Source: Agrobacterium vitis (lineage in GTDB: Bacteria; Pseudomonadota; Alphaproteobacteria; Rhizobiales; Rhizobiaceae). From it: a stretch of 64,000 nucleotides of DNA. Under the pieces are notes generated by a model. It was not told the DNA's origin, made no database searches, and saw nothing but the letters and a program-made list of their open reading frames with translations. Where the stretch lies: contig NZ_AP023272.1 in assembly GCF_013426735.1 (NCBI RefSeq), positions 2,834,501 through 2,898,500 of the forward strand, given 5' to 3'. A program made the position numbers and the translations under genes. This document shows positions 57,328 to 64,000 of the stretch, in pieces; position 1 is the stretch's first letter; each line of letters begins with the position of its first letter.

Positions 57328-57924
57328 ATGAAGCTGCTTTATGCTCCCGCCTCGCCCTATTCCTCCAAGGTCAGGATGGCCGCCCGTGCCACCGGCATTA
57401 CGCTTGAGGAAATCAAGGTCGATACCAATGCCAATCCGTCCGAACTGATCGACAACAATCCGCTGGGCAAAATCCCGACGCTGATTACCGATGAAGGCCA
57501 GGCGATTTACGATAGCCGTGCCATCATGCAATATCTGAACCGTATCTCGGACAGTGGGCTTTATCCCAAAAAGGACGAGAAGCGCACCGAGGCCGAGGTG
57601 CTGGAAGCGCTGTGCGATGGCATCACCGATTGCCTTCTGGCGATCGTCTATGAGAAGCGCCTGCATCCGCCGGAAAAGATCCACCAGCCCTATATCGACC
57701 GGCAATGGGAAAAGGTCACACGCGGCCTGGACTATCTCGAAGCCCATATGCCGAAGATGGGCAAGAAGCTGAACGGCGGCCATTTTTCCATGGCGGGCCT
57801 GCTCGGCTACCTGATGCTGCGCTTTCCCGGCGAATGGGAAAATGGTCATGTGGCGCTGACCGAATGGCCGGTGCTGTTTGCCAAGAAATTCGATGGGTAT
57901 CAGTTGCTGCGACCGCAGGCCTGA
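57328..57924 (+). CDS. Glutathione S-transferase family protein
   Basis: A protein of 198 residues. The thioredoxin-like N-terminal domain (about 1-78) has LYAPASPYSSKVRMAARATGI, NPLGKIPTLITDEGQAIYDSRAIMQYL; the helical C-terminal domain follows (about 88-198). It lacks an obvious N-terminal Cys; Ser residues at 9-13 may be catalytic. Substrates unknown. The start has AGGA at eight bases. A strong bidirectional terminator follows. Confidence 0.9.
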   Translation: MKLLYAPASPYSSKVRMAARATGITLEEIKVDTNANPSELIDNNPLGKIPTLITDEGQAIYDSRAIMQYLNRISDSGLYPKKDEKRTEAEVLEALCDGITDCLLAIVYEKRLHPPEKIHQPYIDRQWEKVTRGLDYLEAHMPKMGKKLNGGHFSMAGLLGYLMLRFPGEWENGHVALTEWPVLFAKKFDGYQLLRPQA

Positions 57925-57939
57925 AAGCTTCCCAGAATC

Positions 57940-57970
57940 AAGAAGCCCGGCGCAAACGCCGGGCTTCTTT
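57940..57970. terminator. Bidirectional Rho-independent terminator
   Basis: AAGAAGCCCGGCG and CGCCGGGCTTCTT form thirteen perfect pairs around CAAA, with T and A runs on the two sides. It ends both the GST and the convergent outer membrane protein transcripts. Confidence 0.9.
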
Positions 57971-57993
57971 CAAACGCACACTGATCGGACAGA

Positions 57994-58632
57994 TCAGAAC
58001 TTCATGCCGATACCAACCTTGACGCTCTGGTCGTCAAAGCCGCGCGACACCTTGGAACCACCGATGTCATAGTCCTTGTTCTGGTAATCGGTGTAGCGGT
58101 ATTCGATACGAGTGGTGATGTTGTTGGTCACCATGGCTTCAACACCTGCACCGACCGTGTAGCCAAGAGCAGCCTTGCTGTCGGACCCAGCTGCACCGGA
58201 AATCTTGGTGTCAGCAGCAGCCACACCGGCCGTACCGTAAACCATGAAGGGGTTGAGGTCGTAACCGACGCGACCGCGGATAGAGCCGTTTACGCCCTGC
58301 TTACCGGTCAGGCCAGCGCCGGAGCGGCTACCATTGCCGTCATAACCGATGTCAGCTTCACCACCGTAAACGATCTTGTCGTTCTGCATGTTGTAGCCAC
58401 CATAGACCTGACCACCGAAGGCACGGGCGCTAAACTTGCTGCCGTGCGAACGACCCATTGTATAGGTGCCTGCACCACCGACATAAGCACCGGCCCAGTT
58501 GCTGACCGGAGCCGGCATATCGACGGCTGCGGGTGCTTCCGGCACCGACATGACGGCATCGGCAGCGTGAGCGCCGGTGACGAGGGAAAGACCAGCAGAC
58601 GATGCCAGCAAAATCATAACGAGAGTACGCAT
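57994..58632 (-). CDS. Outer membrane beta-barrel protein (Omp25/RopB-like)
   Basis: A porin-like protein of 212 residues with a signal peptide (MRTLVMILLASSAGLSLVTGAHA) and a mature part starting ADAVMSVPEAP. The eight-strand pattern is visible as alternating aromatic/polar stretches, e.g. NWAGAYVGGAGTY, GGQVYGGYNMQNDKIVYGGEADIGY, YRYTDYQNKDY, and ends with the terminal aromatic KVGIGMKF. The start has AGGAGA at about six bases. The family is Omp25/RopB of Rhizobiales, linked to envelope stability and host interaction. Confidence 0.9.
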   Translation of the reverse strand: MRTLVMILLASSAGLSLVTGAHAADAVMSVPEAPAAVDMPAPVSNWAGAYVGGAGTYTMGRSHGSKFSARAFGGQVYGGYNMQNDKIVYGGEADIGYDGNGSRSGAGLTGKQGVNGSIRGRVGYDLNPFMVYGTAGVAAADTKISGAAGSDSKAALGYTVGAGVEAMVTNNITTRIEYRYTDYQNKDYDIGGSKVSRGFDDQSVKVGIGMKF

Positions 58633-59042
58633 ACCAAATTCTCCTTTATAAAACGAACCGATGGCGATCATGTCGTCTCTTACGGTTCGAATACTTGCAC
58701 GGATGTCCCTGCCCGCTTCAGTGTTGAAAATGGCCCTCAATTGCGGAATTGGAAGAGCCGAATTGTGAAATATTTTAGGCAAACACTAGGCAAAATTTAG
58801 ACGTTGCTTTCGTGCAACAGGTGATTTGTTAACCCTAATAAATCGTCAACAAGATATTACTTTGCGCTCACCGCGTTTTACTTTCGTAAATGCAGCGTGA
58901 TACAGAGATTCAAGATGAAGAAAACGAAGATCGCTGACCTTCAATAAGTCGCGCCATGACATATATCTGGAACGACAATAATGGTGCGCCTTGAGCGTCC
59001 GGCCTATCCATACAAAGCCGATTATAACAAAAGGTGAAGAGC
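58633..59042. other. 410-base divergent intergenic region
   Basis: This separates the outer membrane protein gene (leftward) from the SDR gene (rightward). CGAACCG (58654-58660) with CGGTTCG (58683-58689) forms a hairpin 22-57 bases upstream of the Omp start, in its probable leader. AT-rich stretches at 58760-58860 may hold the two promoters. No gene was seen. Confidence 0.4.
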
Positions 59043-59822
59043 ATGCCCGCCCCTCGTCCAAAAACTGCCCCAAGAGCAGCACTTGTCACCGCGTCAGCCA
59101 AACGTATTGGCCGGGCCATCGCGCAGGATCTGGCAGACAATGGTTTTGCCGTTGCCATCCATACCCATGCGTCTCTTGACGAAGCTGAAACTCTGGCGCA
59201 GCAGATAAGTTCCAAGGGCGGCAAGGCGGTGGCCTTGAAAGCGGATCTGCGTGACATTGGCGAGACACAAGCGCTGATTTCAAAGGCGACGCAGGCGCTT
59301 GGTCCTCTGGACCTTTTGGTCAACAATGCCTCGGTGTTTCTGGACGACAAGGCAGACCAGTTCGATGCGGAGCATTTCGCCGCCCATTTCGATATTCATG
59401 TCCGTGCGCCTGCCATTCTGTCCGCTGAATTTCATCGGCAGGTACCGGAGAATGGCTCGGGCCTGATCGTCAACATCATCGATCAGCGGGTGCTGGCCCT
59501 GAAACCAACGTTCTTTTCCTATACATTGTCGAAATCCACCATGTGGACGGCGACGAGAACCCTGGCGCAGGCCTTTGCCCCACAGATCCGGGTCAATGCC
59601 ATCGGCCCCGGCCCGACGCTGAAAAGCGAGCGGCAGGAGCAGAAGGATTTCCAGGCGCAGATCGACAGCCTGCCGCTGAAGCAGGGCGCGGGCCTTGAAG
59701 AATTCGGTCGCACCATCCGCTTTCTTTTTGACACGCCATCGATCACCGGCCAAATGTTTGCCCTCGATGGCGGGCAACATCTGATTTGGCCCGGCGCAAA
59801 CGGCACGGAGATTGCGGAATGA
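59043..59822 (+). CDS. Short-chain dehydrogenase (pteridine reductase/FolM-like)
   Basis: An NADPH-type SDR of 259 residues. The cofactor motif is [15 protein letters not shown], an alteration of TGxxxRxG seen in pteridine reductase and Fol[14 protein letters not shown] follows. Catalytic Tyr/Lys lie in [12 protein letters not shown]. The C-terminal segment is [37 protein letters not shown]. Function as dihydromonapterin or pterin reduction is inferred. The start has GGTGAAG close upstream; the gene overlaps uvrC by four bases. Confidence 0.88.
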   Translation: MPAPRPKTAPRAALVTASAKRIGRAIAQDLADNGFAVAIHTHASLDEAETLAQQISSKGGKAVALKADLRDIGETQALISKATQALGPLDLLVNNASVFLDDKADQFDAEHFAAHFDIHVRAPAILSAEFHRQVPENGSGLIVNIIDQRVLALKPTFFSYTLSKSTMWTATRTLAQAFAPQIRVNAIGPGPTLKSERQEQKDFQAQIDSLPLKQGAGLEEFGRTIRFLFDTPSITGQMFALDGGQHLIWPGANGTEIAE

Positions 59823-61879
59823 CCCCAGGGAAGCAGCCGGAAGGCGGCATTCTCTATGACGGCACAGAAGACGACGAGGATGACGTTGCGACAGACGGCG
59901 CAATCGATCCCGCGGTCGCAGCCGTTCTGCCGCCGATCGACTGGAACGAGGGTGCCCTGCATGGCAGCGGCCTGACCGGTGCCGACCTGATTGCGGAATT
60001 CGTCAAGAAGCTGCCCAACAATCCCGGCGTCTACCGGATGATGAATGGCGACGGCGATGTGCTCTATGTCGGCAAGGCCCGCAGCCTGAAGAAGCGCGTC
60101 AGCAATTACGCGCAAGGCCGCCTGCATTCCAACCGCCTGACCCGCATGGTGCGCGAAACCGCCCATATGGAATTCGTCACGACCCGCACCGAGGTCGAGG
60201 CGCTGCTGCTCGAAGCCAACCTCATCAAGCGTTTGCGGCCGCGCTATAACGTGCTGTTGCGCGACGACAAGAGCTTTCCATATATCCTGATTACCGGCGA
60301 TGGCCGCGCACCCGCCATTTACAAGCACCGCGGTGCGCGCGCCCGCAAGGGCGATTATTTCGGCCCCTTCGCCTCGGCGGGCGCTGTCGGGCGCACCATC
60401 AATTCGCTGCAACGGGCCTTTCTGTTGCGTACCTGCACTGACAGCGTGTTCGAAAGCCGCACGCGGCCCTGCCTGCTTTATCAAATCAAGCGCTGCTCCG
60501 GCCCCTGCACCCATGAAATCAGCGATGCCGATTACGGCGTGCTGGTGAAGGAAGCCAAGGATTTCTTGTCCGGCAAGAGCCAGAACGTCAAGGAAGCCAT
60601 GGCGCGGACAATGAACGAGGCGGCGGAAACCCTGGATTTCGAACGCGCCGCCGTGTTCCGCGATCGGCTTGCGGGCCTCTCCCATGTGCAGAGCCACCAG
60701 GGCATCAACCCGGCGGGCGTCGAGGAAGCCGATATTTTCGCCATCCATCACGAGGGCGGACTGACCTGCATTCAGGTGTTCTTTTTCAGGACCGGACAGA
60801 ACTGGGGCAACCGCGCCTACTTCCCGAAGGCCGATCCGCAAATGACTGGCGCGGAAGTGTTGAGCGCCTTTCTGGCACAGTTCTACGACGACAAGCCCTG
60901 TCCCCGGCAAGTGCTGCTGTCGGAGGGGATTGACGAACAGGATCTCTTGAGTCTCGCGCTCTCCGAAAAGGCGGGATACAAGGTGACGATCCTGGTGCCG
61001 CAGCGCGGCGAGAAGAAGGATCTGGTCGAGCATGTGCATGGCAATGCCCGCGAAGCGCATGGCCGCAAGCTGGCGGAAACAGCCTCGCAAGAACGCTTGC
61101 TGAAAGGCTTTGCCGAGACATTCGCACTCGCCTACGTGCCGCGCCGCATCGAGATCTACGACAATTCCCATATCATGGGCACCAATGCGGTGGGCGGCAT
61201 GGTGGTGGCCGGGCCGGAAGGCTTCGTGCGCAACCAGTATCGCAAGTTCAACATCAAATCGACCGACATCACCCCCGGCGACGATTTCGGCATGATGCGC
61301 GAAGTGATGACACGGCGCTTTTCGCGTCTGCTGAAGGAAGAAGGCAAGCCGGACCGCAACACTATCACCGAGGAAGGCGCGGATGCGGTTTTCCCGGCCT
61401 GGCCCGACGTGATCCTGATCGATGGTGGCCAGGGCCAGATGACCGCCGTCAGGGCGATCCTGAAGGAATTGGACATTACTGATTGCGTCACCGCCATCGG
61501 CGTCGCCAAGGGCGTGGATCGCGATGCGGGGCGCGAGCGTTTCTTTGCTGAGGGCAAGCCGGACTTCACCTTACCCCCGCGCGATCCGGTGCTGTATTTC
61601 ATCCAGAGGCTGCGCGATGAGGCACATCGCTTTGCCATCGGCTCGCACCGGGCGCGGCGCAAGAAGGAAATGGTCAAGAATCCCCTGGATGAAATCGGCG
61701 GCATCGGACCGACCCGCAAGCGGGCGCTGTTACAACATTTCGGCACGGCCAAGGCGGTCTCGAGAGCTGCAATGAACGATCTGATGGCGGTGGATGGCAT
61801 TTCGGAAGCCGTCGCACGACAAATTTACAATCATTTTCATGAAAATTCTGGTCATTCTCACGAAAACAGCAGGGAATAG
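59819..61879 (+). CDS. uvrC: Excinuclease ABC subunit C
   Basis: The dual-incision nuclease of nucleotide excision repair. It has 686 residues. The GIY-YIG domain is [27 protein letters not shown]; the UVR motif region is [29 protein letters not shown]; the RNase H-like C-terminal domain has [20 protein letters not shown] and [11 protein letters not shown]; a helix-hairpin-helix pair ends the protein ([25 protein letters not shown]). The N-terminal 60 residues are an acidic extension. It starts inside the SDR stop (ATGA). Confidence 0.96.
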   Translation: MTPGKQPEGGILYDGTEDDEDDVATDGAIDPAVAAVLPPIDWNEGALHGSGLTGADLIAEFVKKLPNNPGVYRMMNGDGDVLYVGKARSLKKRVSNYAQGRLHSNRLTRMVRETAHMEFVTTRTEVEALLLEANLIKRLRPRYNVLLRDDKSFPYILITGDGRAPAIYKHRGARARKGDYFGPFASAGAVGRTINSLQRAFLLRTCTDSVFESRTRPCLLYQIKRCSGPCTHEISDADYGVLVKEAKDFLSGKSQNVKEAMARTMNEAAETLDFERAAVFRDRLAGLSHVQSHQGINPAGVEEADIFAIHHEGGLTCIQVFFFRTGQNWGNRAYFPKADPQMTGAEVLSAFLAQFYDDKPCPRQVLLSEGIDEQDLLSLALSEKAGYKVTILVPQRGEKKDLVEHVHGNAREAHGRKLAETASQERLLKGFAETFALAYVPRRIEIYDNSHIMGTNAVGGMVVAGPEGFVRNQYRKFNIKSTDITPGDDFGMMREVMTRRFSRLLKEEGKPDRNTITEEGADAVFPAWPDVILIDGGQGQMTAVRAILKELDITDCVTAIGVAKGVDRDAGRERFFAEGKPDFTLPPRDPVLYFIQRLRDEAHRFAIGSHRARRKKEMVKNPLDEIGGIGPTRKRALLQHFGTAKAVSRAAMNDLMAVDGISEAVARQIYNHFHENSGHSHENSRE

Positions 61880-61991
61880 CGAGATTGGGCATAAAATGGC
61901 CGTTTCGCCCCCGGAAAAACCTTAGAACCGGCTTGACGATCGATCTTACCAAGCGCCATCTTCCAGCGCTTCATAACAAAGACAGGGCATC

Positions 61992-62582
61992 ATGGCTTCG
62001 CGTACCTACAGCATCCCCAACCTGTTGACATATGGCCGTATTCTGGCCGTGCCGTTGATCGTTCTGTGCTTCTATCTGGAAGGCAAGCTGCAAAGCACCG
62101 ACTTTGCCCGCTGGGCGGCTCTGGCGATCTTTGTTATCGCCTCGATCACTGATTTCTTCGACGGCTATCTGGCCCGGATCTGGAACCAGACCTCCAATAT
62201 CGGCCGGATGCTGGACCCGATTGCCGACAAACTGCTGGTCGCCACCTGCCTGTTGCTGATGGCTGCCGATACGGAAAAAACCATTGCCGGCTGGTCGCTC
62301 TGGGCCGCGATCATCATCCTGTGCCGCGAAATCCTGGTCTCTGGCCTGCGGGAATATCTGGCCGAGCTGAAGGTCAGCGTGCCGGTGACGCGGATCGCCA
62401 AGTGGAAAACCACCGTGCAGATGGTGGCGCTGGCCTTTCTGCTGGCCGGTCCGGCAGGCGACAAGGTTCTGCCCTACACCACCCAGATCGGCATCGGCCT
62501 GCTGTGGGTCGCCGCCGCTTTGACCATGTATACCGGCTATGACTATTTCAAAGCCGGCGTGAAACATATGGTGGACGAATGA
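61992..62582 (+). CDS. pgsA: CDP-diacylglycerol-glycerol-3-phosphate 3-phosphatidyltransferase
   Basis: Makes phosphatidylglycerol phosphate. It has 196 residues with about four hydrophobic segments. The CDP-alcohol motif is DFFDGYLARIWNQTSNIGRMLDPIADKLL, with all conserved Asp/Gly/Ala/Arg residues. ATG at 61992 has AGACAGGG upstream. A TTGACG lies at about 61933. It overlaps moaD by four bases, so the two are probably translated together, an arrangement I recall as common in rhizobia. Confidence 0.94.
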   Translation: MASRTYSIPNLLTYGRILAVPLIVLCFYLEGKLQSTDFARWAALAIFVIASITDFFDGYLARIWNQTSNIGRMLDPIADKLLVATCLLLMAADTEKTIAGWSLWAAIIILCREILVSGLREYLAELKVSVPVTRIAKWKTTVQMVALAFLLAGPAGDKVLPYTTQIGIGLLWVAAALTMYTGYDYFKAGVKHMVDE

Positions 62583-62836
62583 CCGTCAAGCTCGTCTATT
62601 TCGCCTGGGTGCGTGAAAAGATCGGCCTCGATGAGGAAGAGCTTGCGCTGCCCGAACAGGTGAAGACCGGCACCGACCTGATCGCCTTTCTGACCGAGCG
62701 GGGCGAGAATTACGCCGAGGCGCTGCAATTTCCAAACGCCATTCGTATTGCTGTCAATCAGGAACATGTCGAGCATGACGAGCTTTTGGCCGGTGCGCGC
62801 GAAATCGGCCTGTTTCCGCCGATGACCGGTGGTTGA
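62579..62836 (+). CDS. moaD: Molybdopterin synthase small subunit MoaD
   Basis: The sulfur carrier of molybdopterin synthase. It has 85 residues with the ubiquitin-like fold and the diagnostic C-terminal Gly-Gly (LFPPMTGG). The N-terminal VKLVYFAWVREKIGLDEEEL is typical. It starts inside the pgsA stop (ATGA) and is followed directly by moaE. Confidence 0.95.
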   Translation: MTVKLVYFAWVREKIGLDEEELALPEQVKTGTDLIAFLTERGENYAEALQFPNAIRIAVNQEHVEHDELLAGAREIGLFPPMTGG

Positions 62837-62840
62837 GGCC

Positions 62841-63299
62841 ATGGTGTCGCCTGTCATCCGGGTCCAACGGGATAATTTCGATGTTTCGGCAGAGACGGCA
62901 TTCATAACGGATGGCCGCACGGATATCGGTGCGCTGGTGTCCTTCGTCGGACTTTGCCGTGACGAACAAGGCAGGCTCGATGCGCTGGAGCTGGAACATT
63001 ACCCCGGCATGGCAGAAGCAGAGATGAGCCGGATTGCCACGCTTGCCATCGAGCGCTTCAACCTGATGGCGCTGACCGTGCTGCATCGCTACGGCAAGAT
63101 TGCTGCTGGCGAACAGATCGTGCTTGTCATTGCCGCCTCAAGCCACCGGCAGGCAGCCTTCGATGGTGCCAATTTCGTGATGGATTTCCTGAAAACCGCC
63201 GCCCCCTTCTGGAAGAAGGAACACGCCAAGGATGGCACGTCAGGCGGCTGGGTCGCCGCCCGCGACGCCGACGACGCGGCCCGCGACAGGTGGACATAA
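62841..63299 (+). CDS. moaE: Molybdopterin synthase large subunit MoaE
   Basis: Converts precursor Z with MoaD thiocarboxylate. It has about 152 residues. Motifs: GALVSFVGLCRDEQGRLDALELEHYPGMAE, IVLVIAASSHRQAAFDGANFVMDFLKTAAPFWKKE (catalytic Lys). Start is not fixed: a GTG at 62829 overlaps moaD, ATG at 62841 and GTG at 62844 follow a GAGG; 62841 was taken. A terminator follows the stop. Confidence 0.93.
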   Translation: MVSPVIRVQRDNFDVSAETAFITDGRTDIGALVSFVGLCRDEQGRLDALELEHYPGMAEAEMSRIATLAIERFNLMALTVLHRYGKIAAGEQIVLVIAASSHRQAAFDGANFVMDFLKTAAPFWKKEHAKDGTSGGWVAARDADDAARDRWT

Positions 63300-63304
63300 A
63301 AAAA

Positions 63305-63331
63305 CCGGAGCCTCACGGCCCCGGTCTTTTT
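63305..63331. terminator. Terminator between moaE and ndk
   Basis: CCGG-a-GCC pairs with GGC-c-CCGG around TCAC, with one mismatch, followed by TCTTTTT on the plus strand and preceded by an A-run. It ends moaE and probably also the convergent ndk. Confidence 0.8.
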
Positions 63332-63369
63332 ATTTCGAATATTCTTTAAGCCAAGAGCCCCGAAGAGGC

Positions 63370-63792
63370 TTAGCCAACGATTTCGGTCGCTGCGAACCAG
63401 TAAGCGATTTCTTCAGCAGCGGTTTCCGGAGCGTCGGAGCCGTGAACGGAATTTTCGCCAATGGAGAGAGCGAACTGCTTGCGGATCGTGCCTTCGGCAG
63501 CCTGGGCAGGGTTGGTCGCGCCCATGATTTCGCGGTTCTTGAGGATGGCGCCTTCGCCTTCCAGAACCTGAACCACGGTTGGGCCGGACGTCATGCCTTC
63601 AACCAGTTCGCCGAAGAAAGGGCGTTCCTTGTGAACGGCGTAGAAGCCTTCAGCTTCGCGCGTGCTCATCCAGACGCGCTTCGAAGCAACAACGCGCAGG
63701 CCGTTGTCTTCAAAAACCTTGGTGATCGCGCCCGTCAGGTTACGCTTGGTTGCATCCGGCTTGATCATCGAAAAGGTGCGTTCAATCGCCAT
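63370..63792 (-). CDS. ndk: Nucleoside-diphosphate kinase
   Basis: Balances NTP and dNTP pools. It has 140 residues. The N-terminal [17 protein letters not shown] and the active-site segment [24 protein letters not shown] (phospho-histidine in SVHGSD) are intact. Start: ATG at 63792 with AGGA upstream; the frame to 63855 is a non-coding extension. Confidence 0.97.
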   Translation of the reverse strand: MAIERTFSMIKPDATKRNLTGAITKVFEDNGLRVVASKRVWMSTREAEGFYAVHKERPFFGELVEGMTSGPTVVQVLEGEGAILKNREIMGATNPAQAAEGTIRKQFALSIGENSVHGSDAPETAAEEIAYWFAATEIVG

Positions 63793-63898
63793 CGTCTCGT
63801 CCTTTGTGTGTAGGGAAAGTGGGCGGTTTCTACCTGCCCCGATTCGCGAAGACAAGGGGGAGACGCGAATTTCACGCCACCGTCACATGACAAGGCCT

Positions 63899-64000
63899 TT
63901 ATGCCGCGTCAGCCTGCACCAAGCCAAGGGCCGCGCAGCGCTCGAACCATTGCGCTGCCGGATCATCTTCGGGCAGGAAGATCGAGCCTGTGACGATCTT
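63899..64000 (-). CDS. C-terminal end of an unidentified gene (cut by window)
   Basis: The last 33 codons of a leftward gene are visible, ending at TAA (63899-63901). The peptide reads KIVTGSIFLPEDDP, then AAQWFERCAALGLVQADAA. The codon use fits the neighbourhood. I do not recognise the family. It lies upstream of ndk on the same strand, 106 bases away. Confidence 0.55.
   Translation of the reverse strand, partial: KIVTGSIFLPEDDPAAQWFERCAALGLVQADAA

Noticed and set aside
58680..58700. Sequence resembling a tRNA T-arm (GGTTCGAATAC)
   Set aside because: No acceptor, D or anticodon stems can be formed around it; it is one arm of a simple hairpin upstream of the Omp gene.
59519..61171. Leftward 550-codon open frame opposite uvrC
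   Set aside because: Antisense shadow; uvrC itself is intact and conserved.
1..64000. CRISPR array, prophage, insertion sequence, origin, tRNA or rRNA genes
   Set aside because: Looked for regular repeats, transposase or integrase wording, DnaA box clusters and conserved RNA motifs; none were found.

Overview
The window looks like core chromosome of an alphaproteobacterium of the family Rhizobiaceae (Rhizobium/Agrobacterium/Allorhizobium group). The basis is gene content and order recognised from memory of that family: ihfA-fabH-plsX-DUF177, ribH-nusB, nrdR-glyA, the L,D-transpeptidase with its MarR regulator LdtR, a Mg-type HemB, hdaA-ppk-ppx, and blh-bigR. Two repeats have the look of common rhizobial intergenic palindromes. 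No rRNA, tRNA, CRISPR array, transposase or phage gene was seen. The species was not determined.

Layout. 1-5.5 kb: a frameshifted secreted-protein gene, a DUF982 gene, then a leftward lipid and DNA-architecture cluster (ubiquinol-cytochrome c chaperone, DUF177, plsX, fabH, ihfA, MerR). 5.8-10 kb: bamE, the proton-pumping pyrophosphatase hppA, an MFS transporter. 10-15.4 kb: riboflavin genes (ribH, ribE, ribD) with nusB, nrdR and glyA. 15.6-18.5 kb: L,D-transpeptidase and LdtR, then a small membrane protein. 18.6-21.4 kb: hemB, an RDD protein, and bpt, the last preceded by an intergenic region full of nested inverted repeats. 21.4-27.1 kb: a cyclic-di-GMP section with a GAF/degenerate-GGDEF/EAL protein, an unassigned methyltransferase and a membrane GGDEF-EAL protein. 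27-34 kb: parC, a secreted protein behind a composite repeat, a FUSC half-protein, aspS. 33.6-42.4 kb: MFS, multicopper oxidase, rnd (behind a tiny leader frame), GNAT, Rsm22-like, DUF2891, and divergent mntH/mntR. 42.4-50.3 kb: ppx, ppk, hdaA, an AI-2E family permease, purM-purN. 50.3-53.6 kb: the overlapping sulfide-detoxification operon blh-bigR-YeeE-YeeE-TauE with a very long dyad over its promoter. 53.7-64 kb: molybdopterin oxidoreductase and Nudix, rlmJ, GST, an outer membrane protein, SDR-uvrC, pgsA-moaD-moaE, ndk, and the end of one more gene.

Most genes sit in short operons with 1-4 base stop/start overlaps, so translational coupling is the norm. Phosphate-anhydride metabolism recurs (H+-PPase, PPK, PPX, Nudix). 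The best candidates for something undescribed are non-coding: the multi-helix element at 20298-20514, the 47-base dyad at 53532-53578, and the leader frame in front of rnd. The function of the methyltransferase between the two cyclic-di-GMP genes is also open.
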